Source of the DNA: M55B112 sp040880545
Lineage (GTDB): Bacteria > Bacteroidota > Bacteroidia > Bacteroidales > GCA-2748055
Assembly (NCBI GenBank): GCA_040880545.1
Contig: JBBDIE010000082.1
Location: forward strand, 1 to 29,971
Direction: 5' to 3'
DNA: 29,971 nt
A program made the translations under genes and the position numbers. The notes beneath the pieces are model-generated. The model made no database searches. It saw nothing but the letters and a program-made list of their open reading frames with translations, and was not told the DNA's origin. The stretch's first letter is position 1. Each line of letters begins with the position of its first letter. This document shows positions 26,144 to 29,971 of the stretch, in pieces.

Positions 26144-27499
26144 TCACAGACTGCTCATATCTCCCGGTATGATAACCTCCTCTTCCACAAATTCGATATT
26201 GTATTGTTTCAGCTCCCGGAGAACTGGTTCATATACCTCCTTGTGAATGGGTAACTGAACCCCTTTCAGACCAATTTTGCCTTCCAGTATCAAACGACTG
26301 GTTATTGCTACCGGCAGCCCCACCGTAGCCGCCATGGCCGTATGATACGTATCCTCACCGATATAGGTCATGGTGGAATAGAGTTTCTTACGAACCTTAT
26401 TTTCAATATAGTCAAACTGGTGCTGCATCACAATCATGTCCTTATCTCCGGGGTTCATCGACCATTTGTTTTCCAGGATGACCTGTAGTACTTTGGCGGG
26501 AGAGAGACTTGGAATTCCAATCTTATGCTCTTCAAAGATCCCCAGCCACTTCAACCGGTTCATCATATTTGAATCTGTTGGGATGCCCAGGTAAAGGGAT
26601 AGTTTTTCTTCCACGGGGATATCTACCCTGTATGCCATGAAACTGTTGATAAATTCCCTGTATGTCATATTTTCTGTATCCTCCATGACATAACTGTCAT
26701 CTGTGGCCCCAAGCTGTACAAAGGTATCCCAGGCCTCACAAAAGCCGGGCCTCCTGATGGTCCCCCTGAACATGGTGTTCAGGTTATGTAAGCCGTATGT
26801 TTCCCTGTATGTGAGAGAATCCCGGTTACCGTAAACTTCAAATTCCCCCTGACCCGGTACTTCAATGGTTTCGATACGACTGAACAGCTTGTGGTATGGG
26901 ATATATTTGAATTTACCGTTATGGAGGAATCGTGCACCATCTTTTCCGGCAAGGACTACATTCCGAGGGTTCCAGGTGAACTTATACTGCCAGGGATTAG
27001 TTTCAAAACCCGGTGCCACAAGTCCCCCGGTACTCGATTCGAAGGCAACCAGATCAACACCCTTTTCACGGATACGGTTGATCGTCTGCATGGCCGACAT
27101 ATGATCAATACCAGGATCCACACCACATTCATTCATGATCAGAACCCCCTTTTTACGAGCATCTGAATCCATCTCCCTGATCTCCCTGTCTGCATATGAG
27201 GCAGTTACCATGTTCACACCATGATTGATGCAGGTTTTAGCCACCAGTGGATGCATACGGGCAGGCAGCATGGATACTACCAGGTCGGCATTTACAATCT
27301 CCCTGTTACGCTGTGGTTCATTATATACATCAAAGTCGAAGGCAGTGCAGTTCGGATGACCATCGATTAACATGGCAGCATTGGCAGCCGATTTGTCGCC
27401 AACTCGCAACTGTAATTTCAAGGAAGAAGATCTCTCAACGAAATAGCGGATCAGCATATTGGAGGATAAACCTGCACCCAGTATAAGTATTGTCTTCAT
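26144..27499 (-). CDS. Saccharopine dehydrogenase-like protein
   Basis: A 451-residue cytoplasmic oxidoreductase. The start is set at the ATG at 27499, because MKTILILGAG begins a Rossmann strand and the four upstream residues add nothing. Residues 4-12 form the nucleotide loop (ILILGAGLS). The motif ECGVDPGIDHMSAMQTI is characteristic of the LYS9-type saccharopine reductase group, and the C-terminal domain (YTFHTAMAATVGLP-like segment) is present. Relatives act in lysine metabolism or polyamine synthesis. No other lysine gene is nearby, so the exact substrate is open. A TATCTTTA (27522-27529 reversed) 7/8 match to the -7 box lies about 22 bases upstream. Confidence 0.85.
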   Translation of the reverse strand: MKTILILGAGLSSNMLIRYFVERSSSLKLQLRVGDKSAANAAMLIDGHPNCTAFDFDVYNEPQRNREIVNADLVVSMLPARMHPLVAKTCINHGVNMVTASYADREIREMDSDARKKGVLIMNECGVDPGIDHMSAMQTINRIREKGVDLVAFESSTGGLVAPGFETNPWQYKFTWNPRNVVLAGKDGARFLHNGKFKYIPYHKLFSRIETIEVPGQGEFEVYGNRDSLTYRETYGLHNLNTMFRGTIRRPGFCEAWDTFVQLGATDDSYVMEDTENMTYREFINSFMAYRVDIPVEEKLSLYLGIPTDSNMMNRLKWLGIFEEHKIGIPSLSPAKVLQVILENKWSMNPGDKDMIVMQHQFDYIENKVRKKLYSTMTYIGEDTYHTAMAATVGLPVAITSRLILEGKIGLKGVQLPIHKEVYEPVLRELKQYNIEFVEEEVIIPGDMSSL

Positions 27500-27686
27500 C
27501 GTACATAGCAATTATAAAGACTAAAGATACGATTTAGCAGATGAGAAAAGTGTGCGGGAAGAGGTACTTTAGAACATACGGGTTTTTGCAATATCAGCCT
27601 GTGACCTGCCCGTTTTACTCAAATAACATATGTTCCGGGCATTCCTTTAAAAATGAATAACAGCTCATTGAACTATATTTACCCTA

Positions 27687-27722
27687 CAGGGAAACAGTGG
27701 TTCAGAAACCGTGTATTCCCTG
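27687..27722. repeat. Imperfect inverted repeat downstream of ribE
   Basis: CAGGGAA (27687-27693) pairs with TTCCCTG (27716-27722). Inside, ACA/TGT and GGTT/AACC extend the stem with small bulges. It lies 60 bases after the ribE stop on the transcribed (minus) strand. There is no clear T-tract on either side, so it is at best a weak 3' structure. Confidence 0.35.
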
Positions 27723-27781
27723 GATCCCGGGGAAAACGGAGGCTGATTATTCACTTGCCTGCTTTTGTGAATGTCAGAGAT

Positions 27782-28375
27782 TCAGCGTTGCTGTTTAAGA
27801 ATTCTTGCGATATACTTCCCGATGATGTCAAACTCTAAATTCACGACGGTACCTACCCTGAATGTGTGAAAATTGGTTACCTCATGGGTGAATGGAATGA
27901 TTGCCACTTCAAAGGATCTCTCCTTTGAATTCACCACGGTCAGGCTCACACCGTTGATGGAGACCGAACCTTTTTCCACGGTGATATGCTCCTCATTTTT
28001 AGGTTCAAATTCAAAGGTGTAATACCAGCTTCCCTCAGCTTCCTTCACACCAGTGCATGTGGCTGTGAGATCCACATGGCCTTGTACCATGTGGCCATCC
28101 AGCCGGCCATCGAGCTTTGTGCTTCGCTCAAGATTTACCTCGTCTCCTACTTCAAGAAGACCCAGGTTTGACTTCAGAAGTGTTTCCTGGATGGCGGTAA
28201 CAGTGTAGGTTTTGTCTGTTATATCAACAACGGTAAGACATACACCATTGTGAGAAATACTCTGATCGATTTTAAGTTCATTGACAAAGGAACAGGACAG
28301 GGTAATGTTGAGATTATCCTTATCCTTTTCCAGAGCAATTACTTTTGCAGTCTCTTCTACTATTCCTGAAAACAT
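27782..28375 (-). CDS. ribE: Riboflavin synthase, alpha chain
   Basis: A 197-residue enzyme that converts two 6,7-dimethyl-8-ribityllumazine molecules to riboflavin. It shows the family start MFSGIVEE and two tandem lumazine-binding barrels: the first with SISHNGVCLTVVDI, the second with DGHMVQGHVDLTATC and SINGVSLTVVN. A trimer is typical. The C-terminal tail (IGKYIARILKQQR) matches the usual helix. The gene starts 17 bases after the metK stop, which suggests a two-gene transcript. No FMN riboswitch is visible upstream. In the older naming the gene is also called ribC. Confidence 0.96.
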   Translation of the reverse strand: MFSGIVEETAKVIALEKDKDNLNITLSCSFVNELKIDQSISHNGVCLTVVDITDKTYTVTAIQETLLKSNLGLLEVGDEVNLERSTKLDGRLDGHMVQGHVDLTATCTGVKEAEGSWYYTFEFEPKNEEHITVEKGSVSINGVSLTVVNSKERSFEVAIIPFTHEVTNFHTFRVGTVVNLEFDIIGKYIARILKQQR

Positions 28376-28392
28376 AATTGTCGGGTTTGTGA

Positions 28393-29655
28393 TTAAAGGC
28401 CAAATACTTTTCTGAACTTATCTACCAGGTTTAATTTCTCCCAGGTAAACAATTCAACTTCAATTTCTTTTGTGTCGAAATACTGTGATGTAAAAGTTTT
28501 AGTTACTACCATGGGGGTTCTGCCCATGTGTCCATAAGCAGCTGTCTCCCGGTAAATCGGGTTTCTGAGTTTTAAATCACGCTCTATGGCTGCTGGTCTG
28601 AAATCGTACAGATCAGCATTACTTATTTTTTCAGCTATTTCGCTATCGGAGAGCTTAACTTTTGAAGTTCCAAACGTGTTCACATAAATTCCCACAGGTT
28701 CAGCCACACCTATGGCATAAGAGAGCTGTACTAGAATTTCGTCGGCAATTCCTGCAGCCACCAGGTTTTTTGAAATATGACGGGCAGCATAAGCTGCTGA
28801 ACGGTCCACTTTAGAGGGATCTTTGCCAGAGAAGGCCCCGCCACCATGGGCGCCCTTACCCCCGTAGGTGTCGACAATAATTTTGCGGCCGGTAAGACCC
28901 GTATCACCATGCGGTCCTCCAATAACAAATTTTCCCGTTGGATTTACATGGAGGATAAAGTCATCGTCAAAGAGATCCCGGATTCTTTCAGGCAGCATCT
29001 GTTTCACACGCGGTATCAGGAATTCCCGAACGTCTGATTTAATTTTATTCAGCATCCGTTCATCATCGCTGTCGAATTCATCATGCTGGGTTGAGACTAC
29101 GATGGTATGTATACGGACAGGCTGGTTATTATCATTGTATTCAATGGTGACCTGCGATTTTGAATCAGGACGCAGGTAGGTCATCACCTTCTCTTCCCTG
29201 CGGATGTCGGCAAGAACCTCCAACAGTTTGTGGCTCAGATCAAGGGGTAGCGGCATGTAATTGTCGGTTTCGTTGGTGGCGTAACCGAACATCATTCCCT
29301 GGTCACCGGCACCCTGGTTCATGGGGTCCTCACGAACCACACCGCGATTTATATCGGGCGATTGCTCATGAATTATGGACATGATCCCACAGCTGTTGTA
29401 TTCAAACTGGTAATCGCTTTTGGTGTATCCAATTTTTTGGATCACATCCCGTGCGACCTTCTGTACATCGATATAGGTTTGCGTGTGAACCTCACCTGCC
29501 AGCACCACCTGGCCAGTTGTTACCAGTGTTTCACATGCTACTTTTGATTCGGGGTCAAATGCAAGAAACTCATCAAGCAAGGCATCAGAGATCTGGTCGG
29601 CAATTTTGTCGGGGTGACCCTCGGAAACAGATTCGGAAGTAAATAAATATGACAT
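28393..29655 (-). CDS. metK: S-adenosylmethionine synthetase
   Basis: A 420-residue enzyme that makes SAM from methionine and ATP. The start is set at the ATG at 29655, because the family begins MSYLFTSESVSEGHPDK; the longer frame adds eight residues. The ATP motif is G13HPDK17; GAGDQGMMFGYATNET is the flexible active-site loop; GGGAFSGKDPSKVDRSAAY is the P-loop-like metal and phosphate region. The protein is somewhat longer than the E. coli one, as is usual for Bacteroidetes. No SAM riboswitch-like fold is seen in the 316 bases upstream. SAM is the methyl donor for TrmN6, encoded nearby. Confidence 0.98.
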   Translation of the reverse strand: MSYLFTSESVSEGHPDKIADQISDALLDEFLAFDPESKVACETLVTTGQVVLAGEVHTQTYIDVQKVARDVIQKIGYTKSDYQFEYNSCGIMSIIHEQSPDINRGVVREDPMNQGAGDQGMMFGYATNETDNYMPLPLDLSHKLLEVLADIRREEKVMTYLRPDSKSQVTIEYNDNNQPVRIHTIVVSTQHDEFDSDDERMLNKIKSDVREFLIPRVKQMLPERIRDLFDDDFILHVNPTGKFVIGGPHGDTGLTGRKIIVDTYGGKGAHGGGAFSGKDPSKVDRSAAYAARHISKNLVAAGIADEILVQLSYAIGVAEPVGIYVNTFGTSKVKLSDSEIAEKISNADLYDFRPAAIERDLKLRNPIYRETAAYGHMGRTPMVVTKTFTSQYFDTKEIEVELFTWEKLNLVDKFRKVFGL

Positions 29656-29809
29656 TATTCGTTCATCTAAGTTTAACAATTAAATTTTGTGCGGTGGGCG
29701 ATTGATTCGGGAAAGTACCTGTTTTAGCATTTTTTTTCCGTGGTTGCAATCAGCCAAATCCTTCCACATAATTTCGAAAGCCAAAGAAAATGATAATTTA
29801 ATTTTAAAA
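29656..29809. other. Leader region of metK
   Basis: This AT-rich stretch precedes metK on the minus strand. No ORF, tRNA or recognisable riboswitch is present. No exact TAnnTTTG box in minus orientation was found, so the metK promoter is not located. Confidence 0.35.
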
Positions 29810-29840
29810 CAAAAAAAAGCAGCGAATTAACATCGCTGCT
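29810..29840 (-). terminator. Intrinsic terminator reading on the minus strand
   Basis: AGCAGCGA (29818-29825) pairs with TCGCTGCT (29833-29840), loop 7 bases. Read on the minus strand the stem is followed by a run of eight to nine T's, the standard terminator form. Any transcript it ends must come from beyond the right edge; on the plus strand the T-run is weaker and interrupted (CCTGTTTTT). Confidence 0.75.
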
Positions 29841-29971
29841 CCTGTTTTTATATAAAATATACTGGTTGTATATTAATCAGTGGAATAAAGAAAACTTAGA
29901 ATATTTTGTCATACATAACGCACAACCGAGTGCAACGAGCTCACGAATACCGCTGAAAATAAACTATTCAT
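29841..29971. other. Right-end stretch with no supported gene
   Basis: The minus strand has a short open stretch of 20 codons from 29971 to a stop at 29909-29911, but it is too short to call a gene. It could be the 3' end of a gene or small RNA that begins outside the window, which would fit the terminator at 29810-29840. No tRNA fold is apparent. Confidence 0.3.

Noticed and set aside
27653..27838. A 61-codon plus-strand frame beside ribE
   Set aside because: It overlaps the ribE 3' end and an inverted repeat, and its residues show no pattern; treated as chance.
29656..29809. A SAM riboswitch upstream of metK
   Set aside because: No multi-helix conserved core could be found by eye in the leader.

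Overview
The window is chromosomal DNA from a member of the Bacteroidota, most likely a Bacteroidales/Marinilabiliales-type, glycan-degrading organism. The evidence is a fused SecDF protein, a secreted CotH protein with a type IX secretion (Por) sorting tail, several lipoproteins with Bacteroidetes-style lipoboxes, DUF1080 (3-keto-disaccharide hydrolase) proteins, TAnnTTTG-type -7 promoter boxes, and start codons without a clear Shine-Dalgarno sequence. No rRNA, tRNA, CRISPR array, transposase, integrase or phage gene was found. Every large gene looks intact.

Layout. Positions 1-311 are intergenic with a long inverted repeat at the very edge. Positions 312-5649 (+) carry an SDR-type NAD-dependent reductase/epimerase, a small LETM1-like protein, and a 1195-residue secreted CotH/lamin-tail protein. 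A palindromic repeat at 5669-5717 separates this from a minus-strand pair (5738-8960): a small membrane protein followed by a double-domain M16 zinc protease lipoprotein. Positions 9130-11317 hold two convergent DUF1080 proteins, one fused to a degenerate PHP-type domain. gpmI (11504-13030, +) runs stop-to-stop into a minus-strand group (13032-17723): a cytidylate-kinase-like protein, an orphan lipoprotein, and a divergent family-2 glycoside hydrolase.

Positions 18094-25286 (+) form the housekeeping/envelope part: mdh, secDF, a clear intrinsic terminator, then tatA, a calcium/sodium antiporter, a LolD-type ABC ATPase, a TIGR02757 protein and a 46-codon small ORF, closely packed like an operon. 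trmN6 (25427-26143, +) abuts, with no intervening base, a minus-strand saccharopine-dehydrogenase-like gene. The right end carries metK followed by ribE (riboflavin synthase) as a two-gene minus-strand unit. A terminator near 29810-29840 points to a further minus-strand transcript outside the window.

How the genes work together. The window is mostly core metabolism (GpmI, Mdh, MetK, RibE, TrmN6) plus envelope biogenesis (SecDF, TatA, LolD-like). These machines export or sort the lipoproteins and secreted glycan-active proteins encoded nearby. The strongest candidates for new biology are the DUF1080-PHP fusion with several metal ligands replaced, the family-2 hydrolase with His where the acid/base Glu is expected, the domain inserted inside a lamin-tail domain of the CotH protein, the 46-residue small ORF, and the palindromic repeat. 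I do not see a complete new multi-gene defence or mobile system here.
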